23,346 bases of DNA, taken from NCBI GenBank assembly GCA_002394185.1, contig DGTB01000020.1, positions 1 through 23,346 of the forward strand, given 5' to 3'. Under the pieces are notes generated by a model. It did no database searches and had not been told where the DNA came from. It saw only the letters and a program-made list of their open reading frames with translations. Shown here in pieces: positions 13,826-20,766 of this stretch. The position numbers were made by a program, and so were the translations under genes. Each line of letters opens with the position of its first letter. The stretch's first letter is position 1. The DNA comes from Bacteroidales bacterium UBA4347 (GTDB lineage Bacteria > Bacteroidota > Bacteroidia > Bacteroidales > P3).

Positions 13826-15025
13826 TTAAGGTTCAAGGTTGTTTTGGGTTAACTGGTTGAAGAGGTCGTCGAAGAGGTGGCGGAGGCGTGGCTCGTCGTG
13901 GATGAGGGCGCGGAGGTCGGACAGTGGGGCGGCATTGGGGGAGGCGTCGCCCATCCATAGTTTGATGTATCCGCCTTCGGCGTATTTCTCGTGCAGGTGG
14001 TCAAGGGTGCGTTGCCAATGGCCTTCGCGGTCGAGACCCCTCTGTCCTTCGGACATCTCCCCTTGGGAAGGGGAGAAGCCAAAGTGGCTGAAGTTGGTGG
14101 ACATCTCCCCTTGGGAAGGGGAGAAGCCAAAGTGGCTGAGGCCGTACTCCACGGTGCGGCGGACGATGGTTTCTGGTTCGATGTCGCGGTCGGCTTCGGC
14201 GATGATTATGCCGAGGGACGAGCGCGGCGGCGTGGTGGCAGAGGCTCGATGGTCCTCGGCGGCCTGGGCGATGAGTTCTACTTCTTCCTCGCTGAACCAG
14301 CGGCGGAGGTTATGGTCGGCGCGGATGATGCGTCCGGAGGCCAGGTGGTGCACCTCGCGGCCCTCGCAGATGCCGATGTCGTGCATGGCAGCGGCGGCGT
14401 AGGTGATGGGCGATGCTTCTTGTGCCATGGCGCGTGCGATGACGCGGCGGATGTGGTTGGGGCGGTGGGCGGCGTCGTAATGCTCGTGGCGGGGGAGGAT
14501 GTCGGACTCGACGTAGGCCTTGAGGTCGGCGGGGATGTCGTCGTAGCGCCACCACTCGTAGGCGTCGCGCGGCGAGCCGTCGGGCATGTAGATGATGCCG
14601 CAGTAAACGAAGCCCTCTTTCTCGAGGATGTGGCGCATGGGACGGTTACTGTGGTGGGTGTCCACGCGGAGGTAGTCGCAGAGGCCCTTGATGTGGCGGA
14701 AGACGAGGTCGGCGATGCCGTGGGCGCCGGGCATGGCCGCCAGGCGGTGCAGCGTGCAGTAGGGGCGGTCGGGGGTGACCCAACGGCCGTGGTCGATATA
14801 GGCGTAGGTAGGCTCGACGCCGGGCACGAGGGCGAAGGTGCCGAGGGGTTGGGGTGAGGCTTCTATTATATACGACACTTCGCGGCGGATGTCCTCCTCG
14901 ATGTCCTCGCGGGTGGGGTAGCCGACCCATTGGGCCATGTTGCCGTCGGCGCGCATGACGCTTCGCGAATGGTCATACATACGGAGGATGAGGTCGATGT
15001 CGTCGGGTGTGCTTTTACGTATCAT
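13826..15025 (-). CDS. GNAT acetyltransferase-HD domain fusion protein with palindromic-repeat insertion
   Basis: 399 aa, predicted cytoplasmic two-domain protein. Residues 1-165 are a GNAT fold (MIRKSTPDDIDLILRMYDHSR, TLHRLAAMPGAHGIADLVFRHI, RVDTHHSNRPMRHILEKEGF). Residues about 178-390 form an HD-type metal-dependent phosphohydrolase domain: His180/His182/His187 in RHEHYDAAHRPNH, the HD pair His215-Asp216 in AMHDIG, His226-His227 and Asp280 in IIAEADRDIEP. Substrates of either half are unknown. Residues 297-331 are an insertion made of two 16-residue copies of SHFGFSPSQGEMSTNF-type sequence, encoded by a dispersed palindrome. It falls after the last metal ligand, in a loop before a helix (HWQRTLDHLHEKY), so activity may survive. 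Two-way fusions of this kind are, from memory, found in gut Bacteroidales. Confidence 0.83.
   Translation of the reverse strand: MIRKSTPDDIDLILRMYDHSRSVMRADGNMAQWVGYPTREDIEEDIRREVSYIIEASPQPLGTFALVPGVEPTYAYIDHGRWVTPDRPYCTLHRLAAMPGAHGIADLVFRHIKGLCDYLRVDTHHSNRPMRHILEKEGFVYCGIIYMPDGSPRDAYEWWRYDDIPADLKAYVESDILPRHEHYDAAHRPNHIRRVIARAMAQEASPITYAAAAMHDIGICEGREVHHLASGRIIRADHNLRRWFSEEEVELIAQAAEDHRASATTPPRSSLGIIIAEADRDIEPETIVRRTVEYGLSHFGFSPSQGEMSTNFSHFGFSPSQGEMSEGQRGLDREGHWQRTLDHLHEKYAEGGYIKLWMGDASPNAAPLSDLRALIHDEPRLRHLFDDLFNQLTQNNLEP
14033..14139 (-). repeat. CCCCTTnnnAAGGGG coding palindrome, tandemly duplicated in the GNAT-HD gene
   Basis: Two perfect 41-bp copies (14051-14091 and 14099-14139) with a 48-bp period each hold CTCCCCTTGGGAAGGGGAG. 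On the coding strand both read FSPSQGEMS. The outer arm ACCCCTCTGTCCTTCGGACA at 14036-14055 is shared, with few changes, with the element in the aminotransferase gene. Total length keeps the reading frame. Confidence 0.9.
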
Positions 15026-15103
15026 GTCAGGGATAACGCCAAAATGTCACTTTTATTGTATTGGCACAATATTTGATTGGCTATCTACGTTATACCGATT
15101 GAT

Positions 15104-15544
15104 ATGTTAGAGAACCTTGGACTCTTTGGCCTTTTCCTGGCGTGCCTGCTGTCGGCCACCATCATTCCCTTCTCGTCGGAGGCGATAGTGGCTGCCGCCA
15201 TGTACATCGGCTATCCGGTGTGGGTCATTGTGCTGGTGGCCTCGCTGGGCAATACCGTCGGCGGCATGATCAGCTTCTACATGGGCTGGCTGTGCAAGTG
15301 GGAGTGGCTGGAAAGGTGGTTCAAGGTGAAGCGGGAGAAGATTGAGCGTTTCCGCAAACACATAGACAAGTACGGCGAGTGGGCGGCATTGCTGACGTGG
15401 CTGCCTATTGTGGGCGACCCGCTGGCCATAGCCATGGGATTCATGAGGCTGAATCCGCTGTGGACCTGCATCATCATGTTCGCGGGCAAGTTGCTGCGAT
15501 ACTTTGTGTCGTCGTATCTGCTGGGGTTGACAAACTGGTTTTAA
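15104..15544 (+). CDS. YqaA/DedA-like small membrane protein
   Basis: 146 aa from ATG 15104; an in-frame TTG at 15077 would add nine residues without family support. Hydrophobic segments surround the signature LLSATIIPFSSEAIVAAAMYIGYPVW, GNTVGGMISFYMGW and LPIVGDPLAIAMGFMRLNP, as in the YqaA branch of the DedA/SNARE-associated superfamily. Some DedA proteins move undecaprenyl phosphate or other lipids across the inner membrane; for this branch the role is unknown. It is followed after nine bases by a glycosyltransferase gene, a context compatible with envelope polysaccharide work (inference). It diverges from the GNAT-HD gene across a 78-base gap in which I found only a poor promoter match (ATATTTG near 15070). 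Confidence 0.85.
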   Translation: MLENLGLFGLFLACLLSATIIPFSSEAIVAAAMYIGYPVWVIVLVASLGNTVGGMISFYMGWLCKWEWLERWFKVKREKIERFRKHIDKYGEWAALLTWLPIVGDPLAIAMGFMRLNPLWTCIIMFAGKLLRYFVSSYLLGLTNWF

Positions 15545-15553
15545 GATAAAAAT

Positions 15554-16669
15554 ATGGAAAAGCATCTGCATATTGTGGCGTTCAACGTGCCGCTGCCGGC
15601 CAACTACGGCGGGGTGATTGATGTGTTCTATCGCCTGAAGGCGTTGGCGGAGCATGGCGTGCGCATCCACCTGCATTGCTTCGACTACGGACGCGGCCCG
15701 GCGGCGGAGTTGGAGCGTTGGTGCGAGGAGGTGCACTACTACCGTCGCGACATGTCGCCCCTGCGGATGCTCGACCGTAGGCCGTTCATCGTGGCATCGC
15801 GCCACAGCGAGGAGCTGGTGCAGAGGCTGATGGCGGACCGCTACCCCATACTGCTGGAAGGACTGCATTGCTGCCTGCTGCTGGAGGACGAGCGGCTGCT
15901 GCGCGACCGCCTGGTGATGGTGCGCGCGCACAACATCGAGGCCGACTACTATGGAGAGCTGGCGGCGGCGGAGAGGCGCATAGGCAAGCGTCTGTACCTG
16001 AAGATGGAGGCCCACAAACTGCGGCGCTACGAGCCTGTGCTCCGCAAGGCCGATGCCGTGCTGGCCATATCGGCGGCCGACCGGAAGGGGCTGGAGGCTA
16101 TGGGCTGCGGAAAGGTGCTGCTCTCCTCGGGGATGCACCCCTTTGGCGAGGTGACGTCGCGGATGGGGAGGGGCGACTACGCCCTCTATCACGGCAACCT
16201 CGCGGTGGCGGAGAACTACCACGCCGTGGAGTACCTGCTGGACAAGGTCTTCGAGGGTTCGCAGGTGCGACTGGTGGTGGCCGGCAAGGAACCGCCGGCA
16301 TGGTTGAGAGAGCGCGTGGAGGGGATGGAGAATGTGGAGCTGGTGGACAGCCCTGACGACGCGACGATGCAGCGGCTGGTGGCAGAGGCTCAGGTGTGCG
16401 TGATGGTGACGGGACAGGCCACGGGGTTGAAGCTGAAGCTGCTGAATTCGCTCTATGCGGGTCGTTTCTGTCTGGTGAACAGCGCCATGGTGGCAGGCAC
16501 GGGGTTGGAGGGGCTGTGTACCGTTGCCGATACGCCCGAGGGCATGCGCTCCGTGCTGGAGGCGCTTATGCACAAGGACTTTACGGAAGAACTGCTACAG
16601 GAGCGCCGCCGTTTGTTACAGCCTTTCTCGCCGCAGCAGGCCGTACAGCCTATTCTCGATTTGCTTTAG
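15554..16669 (+). CDS. GT4-like glycosyltransferase
   Basis: 371 aa, cytoplasmic or membrane-associated. The N-terminal Rossmann half starts MEKHLHIVAFNVPLPANYGGVIDVFYRLKAL, with the Gly-rich acceptor loop typical of GT-B enzymes. The C-terminal half shows HGNLAVAENYHAVEYLL, VRLVVAGKEPPAWL and a GLKLKLLNSLYAGRFCLVNSAMVAGTGLEG segment, matching the donor-binding end of GT4 enzymes, where the usual EGFGLP-type motif is replaced by TGLKLKLLNSL. Such genes in Bacteroidales are often annotated as mannosyltransferases, but the sugar cannot be read from sequence. It follows the YqaA-like gene by nine bases. Its stop overlaps that of the convergent TonB-C gene by four bases (16666-16669). Confidence 0.85.
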   Translation: MEKHLHIVAFNVPLPANYGGVIDVFYRLKALAEHGVRIHLHCFDYGRGPAAELERWCEEVHYYRRDMSPLRMLDRRPFIVASRHSEELVQRLMADRYPILLEGLHCCLLLEDERLLRDRLVMVRAHNIEADYYGELAAAERRIGKRLYLKMEAHKLRRYEPVLRKADAVLAISAADRKGLEAMGCGKVLLSSGMHPFGEVTSRMGRGDYALYHGNLAVAENYHAVEYLLDKVFEGSQVRLVVAGKEPPAWLRERVEGMENVELVDSPDDATMQRLVAEAQVCVMVTGQATGLKLKLLNSLYAGRFCLVNSAMVAGTGLEGLCTVADTPEGMRSVLEALMHKDFTEELLQERRRLLQPFSPQQAVQPILDLL

Positions 16670-17856
16670 TTGAACTCTTCGAGTTCCTTTTTGAAGTCTT
16701 TGTAAAGCTCCCATTCGTCCTTGTAGCGGCGCATGACGGAGCGGAATTTGCGTGGGTGCTGCTTCTCGATTGCAAGGGCGTGGTCGAGGACGAACTCGCT
16801 GACCCATCCGTCGCTCCATTGGAGGAGTGCGAGGAAGCGGTCCATCATGTCGAGACTGTCGGCCCGGGCCAGGGCGGCGAGGGTGTCGTAGATGACGGGG
16901 AAATAGGTCGAGGTGACGTAATCCTCGATGGAGAAGAGCACGTTGAAGGTCTCGCGGTCGTGCGGCATGAGGGCCTGCAGGCGTTGGGCGGGGACGTGGA
17001 ATCCGGCGGCGAGGCTGTCGTCGATGGCGAGGAGGGCGCGGAAATAGGACTCGTGGCGCAGGAGGGTGGCCCAGAGGTCGTCGTCGTAGCGGCCAATGCA
17101 CAAGGTATGGGGACGCAGCAGGGTGTCGCGCATGGAGAGGAGCAGGGGGAGGTCGATGGGGATGAGGAGCAGGATTTTGGGGTAGCCCTTCGTCATGTGC
17201 CAGCGGGGCATGTGGAGGAGGGCCTGATGGATGGCGCTGTCCATGGGCGAAGCGCCGAGGCGGGTGACGCTTGTCACATGGCCCAGACTGTCGAGCTGGA
17301 TTCGGGGCGTTTGCAGCCCGACCCACTCCTCGCGCGGGCGGTCGATGGCGTTGCTCAGGTAGCGGTAGAGGGCGCCGGTGCCGCCGGGGTAGGAGGGGAG
17401 GAGGGTGTCGTCGACGACGGGTCGGCTGCGGTGGAGCGAGGTGGTGTCTTTCTCAAGGTTGAAGTTGACGGGAAGGTAGAACTGCATGTTCACGGGCACC
17501 CATTTGCCGCCGATGCACTGGCGTCCGGGCTCCCAGCGCGGCATACGCCGGATGGCGTCGAGGGCCGCCTGGTTGCAGCCGCCGGGGAGACCCCAAAAGA
17601 TGCGGGGGTTGCGGATGAGCCCCAGGCTGTCCACCACGAAGGTGGCGTAGAGTTTGCCCTCGATGTGGTAGTCCTGGGCCTCCAGGGGGTAGCATATGTT
17701 GTTGCTGAAAAACTCAACCAATGCTTCCAAGCCACCGGGAAATTCGGGTTCCCACTCATAGGGGTGGACGAGGCTGACGTTTGTGTCCGTGGTTTGCGCC
17801 TGCGCGCCGAAGGCGAGGAGCAGCAGGGCGGCGAAGGTGGCGAGGCGGTGTTTCAT
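16666..17856 (-). CDS. Secreted protein with two TonB C-terminal-like domains
   Basis: 396 aa. ATG at 17856 gives a signal peptide (MKHRLATFAALLLLAFGAQAQ); the frame extends further upstream but would overlap the aminotransferase gene. Residues 37-134 are a clear Bacteroidota TonB-C domain (PEFPGGLEALVEFFSNNICYPLEAQ, GKLYATFVVDSLGLI, ALDAIRRMPRWEPGRQ, MQFYLPVNF). Residues about 152-240 look like a diverged second copy (PSYPGGTGALYRYLSNAI, TPRIQLDSLGHV, LLHMPRWHM). The remaining 150 residues are helical, ending KEWELYKDF-like and Glu-rich. Unlike a true TonB it has a cleavable signal and no membrane anchor or Pro-rich span, so it is unlikely to energise receptors; role unknown. It is last in a run with the PLP lyase (five bases apart) and a rhodanese. 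Confidence 0.82.
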   Translation of the reverse strand: MKHRLATFAALLLLAFGAQAQTTDTNVSLVHPYEWEPEFPGGLEALVEFFSNNICYPLEAQDYHIEGKLYATFVVDSLGLIRNPRIFWGLPGGCNQAALDAIRRMPRWEPGRQCIGGKWVPVNMQFYLPVNFNLEKDTTSLHRSRPVVDDTLLPSYPGGTGALYRYLSNAIDRPREEWVGLQTPRIQLDSLGHVTSVTRLGASPMDSAIHQALLHMPRWHMTKGYPKILLLIPIDLPLLLSMRDTLLRPHTLCIGRYDDDLWATLLRHESYFRALLAIDDSLAAGFHVPAQRLQALMPHDRETFNVLFSIEDYVTSTYFPVIYDTLAALARADSLDMMDRFLALLQWSDGWVSEFVLDHALAIEKQHPRKFRSVMRRYKDEWELYKDFKKELEEFN

Positions 17857-17861
17857 AATGC

Positions 17862-19199
17862 TTATTTGTTGATGGTTTTGTCGATACGGTCGAGGGCTTC
17901 GAGGAGCTGCGCGCGGGGACAGCCGAGGTTGAGGCGGAAGCAACACTGGTAGGCGTCGCCGCCGAAAGTGGTGCCGTCGTTCATGACCACATGGGCTTCG
18001 TTGATGAAGCGGTCGGCGAGTACGTTGTGGGGGATGCCGTAGGCGGAGAAGTCGAGCCAGGCGAGGTAGGAGGCCTCGGGGAGCACGGCCTTGACCTTGG
18101 GGAGGTGGGCCTGCAGGTATTCGTCGAGGGTCTGAACGTTCACGCTCAGATATTCCAGCATCTGGCGTTGCCACTCCTCGCCGTGGGCGAAGGCGGCTTC
18201 GGCGGCGGTGAAGGCGAAGATGTTGCCGCCGGCCACACCCAAGGCGTCGAGCCAGCCGAAGAAACGGTTGCGCAGGGTGGCATCGGCGATGTGACAGATG
18301 GAGCTGCCGAGGCCGGCGATGTTGAAGGTCTTGCTGGGGGCCATGAAGGTGATGCTGTGGCGCGCGGCAACGGGGGCAACGGTGCTGTAGCTTATGTGAC
18401 CCCTCCGCCCTTCGGGCACCTCCCCTTGGGAAGGGGAGGAGTGTGTTGCGGTTGGGAGGACCTCCCCTTGGGAAGGGGAGGAGTGTGTTGTGGTTGGGTG
18501 ATCCTCCCCTTTACAAGGGGAGGTGGCCGAAGGCCGGAGGGGTGTCGATGGCAGCGTGAGGTCGGCATGGATCTCGTCGCTGATGACGAGGAGGCCTTTG
18601 CGCTCGCAGATGTCGGCAATCTTTTGCAGGGTTTCCTTGCCCCAGAGGGTGCCGGCGGGGTTGTGGGGGTTGCTCATGATGAAGACCTTGCAGCCTTCGG
18701 CCTTGCGCTCGAAGTCGTCGAAGTCGATTTCGAATCGATAGGGAGCGCCGGCGTCTCGCCGGCAGGGAGCCACTCTCAGCGGGCTGCACACCACCTCGCG
18801 GCCGCAGCCTTTCGGCACGTTGAGGAACGGAGGGTAGACGGGCGTGGTGACCAGCACGCGGTCGCCGGGGGCGGTCAACGCCAGCAGGGCATAGCTGATG
18901 CCGGCCACGATGCCGGGGATGAAGTGGAGGGTGTCCTTGGTGGTGTGGATGTCGTAATGCTTGGCCAGCCAGGCGGTGACGGCCTGCCAGTAGCCCTCAG
19001 AGGGCATGGTGTAGCCCAGCACGGGGTGTTCGAGGCGCTGGCGCATGGCGTCGAGCACGAAGTCGGGTGCCGCCCAGTCGTTGTCGGCCACCCACATGGG
19101 CAGCAGGTCGTCGCGGCCGTACATGCCGGGCAGGGCGTCCCACTTGAAGCAGTCCGTCCCGCGGCGTTCTATCTTTGTGTCGAAGTTGTATTGTTTCAT
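17862..19199 (-). CDS. PatB/MalY-type PLP-dependent C-S lyase/aminotransferase with repeat insertions
   Basis: 445 aa against a usual 385-395. Fold-type I PLP enzyme of the MalY/PatB group, likely a cystathionine beta-lyase releasing homocysteine, or a related cysteine-S-conjugate lyase. Visible features are KWDALPGMYG and PMWVADNDW at the N-terminus, TPVYPPF (119-125), SNPHNPAGTLW (176-186), SDEIHADL (207-214), the PLP lysine Lys290 in APSKTFNIAGL and the C-terminal RLNLGCPRAQLLEALDRI. The extra length comes from two repeat-derived insertions: residues about 144-154 (GCCGGC palindrome) and 218-267 (three CCCCTTnnnAAGGGG palindromes), the latter between SDEIHADL and the strand before the PLP lysine, a surface loop in homologues. 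A rhodanese gene lies six bases upstream, which supports sulfur metabolism. All key residues are present, so it is probably active. Confidence 0.88.
   Translation of the reverse strand: MKQYNFDTKIERRGTDCFKWDALPGMYGRDDLLPMWVADNDWAAPDFVLDAMRQRLEHPVLGYTMPSEGYWQAVTAWLAKHYDIHTTKDTLHFIPGIVAGISYALLALTAPGDRVLVTTPVYPPFLNVPKGCGREVVCSPLRVAPCRRDAGAPYRFEIDFDDFERKAEGCKVFIMSNPHNPAGTLWGKETLQKIADICERKGLLVISDEIHADLTLPSTPLRPSATSPCKGEDHPTTTHSSPSQGEVLPTATHSSPSQGEVPEGRRGHISYSTVAPVAARHSITFMAPSKTFNIAGLGSSICHIADATLRNRFFGWLDALGVAGGNIFAFTAAEAAFAHGEEWQRQMLEYLSVNVQTLDEYLQAHLPKVKAVLPEASYLAWLDFSAYGIPHNVLADRFINEAHVVMNDGTTFGGDAYQCCFRLNLGCPRAQLLEALDRIDKTINK
18399..18548 (-). repeat. Triple CCCCTTnnnAAGGGG coding palindrome in the PLP lyase gene
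   Basis: Three palindromes (centres near 18429, 18471, 18512) in 150 bases. The first two lie in 39-bp direct repeats (18418-18456 and 18460-18498, one mismatch, 42-bp period). The third, CTCCCCTTTACAAGGGGAG, is flanked by the outer arm in the opposite orientation, so the block is bounded by inverted arms (ACCCCTCCGCCC at 18399 and its partner ending near 18541). Coding-strand reading is SPSQGE, SPSQGE and SPCKGE, adding 50 residues without a stop. Confidence 0.92.
18744..18765 (-). repeat. GCCGGC-GTCTC-GCCGGC palindrome in frame in the PLP lyase gene
   Basis: Identical over 22 bases to the intergenic copy at 13797-13818. Read on the coding strand it gives CRRDAGAP within a segment that interrupts an otherwise family-like stretch around residue 150. 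Confidence 0.85.
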
Positions 19200-19204
19200 T
19201 GCGT

Positions 19205-19606
19205 CTAATAGTTTCTATTTTCAACGGGCATGCCGGCCTCTTTCCAGGCGTTGATGCCGCCGGCGAGGTTGTACACCTCCTTGCCGTCCTTGGCCAGCAG
19301 GGTGGCGGCCTTCATGCTGCGGCTGCCGCGGAGGCAGTAGACGGCTACCGCAGAGTGTTCAGTGTTTAGTGTTGAGTGTTTAGTGTATCGGTCGACAAAG
19401 TCGGGCTGCTTCACGTCGACGTTGATGGCGCCGGGCAGGTGGCCTTCGGCATATTCCTCGGCGGTGCGGACGTCGACGAGGGGCATGGATTGCTTCTGGA
19501 GGGCGGCGGCGAAGTCGGCGGCCTCCAGCGTGTGAATGTTCTTGGCATCGTTGCCGCAGGCCACAAAGAGGGCCGCGGCGGTCAGGGCGAGAGAGAGTTT
19601 CTTCAT
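19205..19606 (-). CDS. Rhodanese-like lipoprotein with a 7-bp repeat insertion
   Basis: 133 aa, single rhodanese domain. ATG at 19606 gives MKKLSLALTAAALFVACGND, a lipoprotein signal with Cys18. PLVDVRTAEEYAEGHLPGAINVDV is the classic rhodanese N-terminal block. The active-site loop is YCLRGSRS with the persulfide Cys, and the C-terminus reads GGINAWKEAGMPV. It should handle sulfane sulfur at the envelope. Between INVDVKQPDF and AVAVYC lies KHSTLNTEHS, encoded by a 7-bp tandem tract (19354-19386) that is alien to the family. The frame can be extended upstream to 19762, but that part lacks a sensible N-terminus and crosses the promoter. It is followed after five bases by the PLP C-S lyase, with which it is probably co-transcribed. 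Confidence 0.88.
   Translation of the reverse strand: MKKLSLALTAAALFVACGNDAKNIHTLEAADFAAALQKQSMPLVDVRTAEEYAEGHLPGAINVDVKQPDFVDRYTKHSTLNTEHSAVAVYCLRGSRSMKAATLLAKDGKEVYNLAGGINAWKEAGMPVENRNY
19354..19386 (-). repeat. 7-bp tandem repeat within the rhodanese gene
   Basis: Plus-strand units agtgttc, agtgttt, agtgttg, agtgttt, agtgt. They lie about ten codons before the catalytic Cys. Since seven is not a multiple of three, gain or loss of one unit would shift the frame ahead of the active site. Confidence 0.85.
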
Positions 19607-19636
19607 TATTGTGTGCGTACTTGTTGTTTTAAAGTG

Positions 19637-19644
19637 CAAAGATA
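19637..19644 (-). promoter_or_regulatory. -7 promoter box (TATCTTTG) for rhodanese-PLP lyase-TonB-C operon
   Basis: TATCTTTG on the minus strand is an excellent TAnnTTTG match, 30 bases before the ATG at 19606. It is back to back with the box at 19698-19705 serving the plus-strand gene. Confidence 0.75.
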
Positions 19645-19697
19645 CACAAAAAGCCCCGACTGGCCAAATTTTATTTTGCCGGATGGAAAAGTTTGTG

Positions 19698-19705
19698 TAA
19701 TTTTG
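19698..19705 (+). promoter_or_regulatory. -7 promoter box (TAATTTTG) for the 19716 gene, very short leader
   Basis: TAATTTTG fits TAnnTTTG, with a TTTTG at 19673-19677 spaced 20 bases upstream as the -33 element. The ATG at 19716 is only ten bases after the box, so the leader would be about five bases or less. Confidence 0.65.
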
Positions 19706-19715
19706 CAATTGAAAT

Positions 19716-20222
19716 ATGGATAAGGATTTCGGAAAAGAAAGGAATACTGGCCGTTTGATCAAGGTCTACAGATCAATGGTGATCGCCGGTCTGATGTCGT
19801 TGCTGGCAATCGGTGTTGCGGCTGCGTTTTTGTATGCCGTGCTGGCGTGCGATGCCCAGTGGTGGCATTGGGTGATTGTCCCGCTTGGAATAATCGTGCC
19901 ACTTTATTATGCCTCTACGTGGCTGCGTCACTTCGGCGACAGAATTCTTGTTTTCGAGAATGGCGTAATCCTCACCCATGCAGAGCGGAAGACGATAGGC
20001 GACGAATGGGAATCGGTTCGGGACGAGTACATCCCGTGGCACGACATAAGGCGGTTCGAGCGGACGGAAGAGATGGTTACAGCTAGCATAATTGATCTCC
20101 ATGTACGCCGCTGGATATGGATAAATACGCGTGGGGACAACGTCTATCGTGTCAGCCCCGACCCGTACGACACCTTCTTCCTGGAAAAGAAACTGCAGCG
20201 GTATTGGAAGGAGCACCGCTGA
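19716..20222 (+). CDS. Small membrane protein of unknown function
   Basis: 168 aa. Two membrane segments lie near residues 20-45 and 52-68 (SMVIAGLMSLLAIGVAAAFLYAVL; WVIVPLGIIVPLYYASTWL), followed by a soluble C-terminal part of about 95 residues with alternating strands (DRILVFENGVILTHAERKTIG, YIPWHDIRRFERTEE, RWIWINTRGDNVYRV). That pattern is like a bacterial PH-type domain, where the W-x-D-I segment precedes a strand, but I cannot assign a named family. Codon use is less GC-biased than in the neighbours. It converges on the GNAT gene at 20224 with one base between the stop codons. No function is proposed. Confidence 0.72.
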   Translation: MDKDFGKERNTGRLIKVYRSMVIAGLMSLLAIGVAAAFLYAVLACDAQWWHWVIVPLGIIVPLYYASTWLRHFGDRILVFENGVILTHAERKTIGDEWESVRDEYIPWHDIRRFERTEEMVTASIIDLHVRRWIWINTRGDNVYRVSPDPYDTFFLEKKLQRYWKEHR

Positions 20223-20223
20223 C

Positions 20224-20766
20224 TTATTCCATGTGGTTTGTTGATGGACGGTCCAGCCGCATGACCTTCACGGGGCGGTCGGCACCGATGGCGAGGTGGC
20301 TGATGAGGTTTTGTCTGCCGGTGTCGCGGAATCCGCATTTTTGCAGCACGCGGCCGCTGGCAGGATTGTCGGGCCGGTAGTCGGCCCAGAGGGTATGGAA
20401 GCCTTTTTCGATGAAGCAGTAGTCTATAATCAGCCTTAATGCCTCGGTGGCGATGCCCTGGTTCCACCAGGGACGCCCAACCCAATAGCCCACCTCGGCG
20501 TTGTGGGGGCCGATGCCGATATTGCTCTCGCTTGGGAGGTAGTAGCAGATGCAGCCGATAGGTTCGTCGCTTGCCTTCCGCACGATGGCCCAGGTGTGGT
20601 CGTTGGCAAAAATGGTGCGGATCACCTCGCGGCTCTCGCCGATGTTGCGGTGTGGCGACCAGCCTGCCCGTGGCCCCACCTCGGGGTCGGAGGCGAGGCG
20701 GTAGAGCCCCTCGGCGTCCTCCTCGCGCCACGGGCGCAGCAATATCTGTTCAGTCTCCATTCTCAT
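20224..20766 (-). CDS. GNAT N-acetyltransferase, RimJ/RimL-like
   Basis: 180 aa cytoplasmic acetyl-CoA-dependent acetyltransferase. Typical elements are ETEQILLRPWREEDAEGLYRLASDPEVG at the N-terminus, EVGYWVGRPWWNQGIATEAL (strand 4 and the acetyl-CoA pyrophosphate loop, Q-G-I-A-T-E) near residues 91-110, and DYRPDNPASGRVLQKCGF near 130-147. Acceptor unknown. ATG at 20766 overlaps the TGA of the upstream lipoprotein gene as ATGA, suggesting coupled translation; a second ATG at 20760 is possible. Confidence 0.9.
   Translation of the reverse strand: MRMETEQILLRPWREEDAEGLYRLASDPEVGPRAGWSPHRNIGESREVIRTIFANDHTWAIVRKASDEPIGCICYYLPSESNIGIGPHNAEVGYWVGRPWWNQGIATEALRLIIDYCFIEKGFHTLWADYRPDNPASGRVLQKCGFRDTGRQNLISHLAIGADRPVKVMRLDRPSTNHME

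Noticed and set aside
14033..14139. CRISPR-like direct repeats with short spacers
   Set aside because: Only two copies, a 7-base spacer, translated in frame within a gene, and the repeat is a dispersed palindrome; no cas genes nearby.
16396..17952. Open frame of about 518 codons on the plus strand across the glycosyltransferase and TonB-C genes
   Set aside because: Overlaps two supported genes in other frames and shows no domain.
17857..18174. N-terminal extension of the TonB-C protein to 18174
   Set aside because: It would overlap the PLP lyase by more than 300 bases in another frame and hide a good signal peptide starting at 17856.
17991..19208. Open frame of about 405 codons on the plus strand opposite the PLP lyase
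   Set aside because: Gly/Val/Glu-rich antisense product; the minus strand contains the PLP lysine and family motifs.
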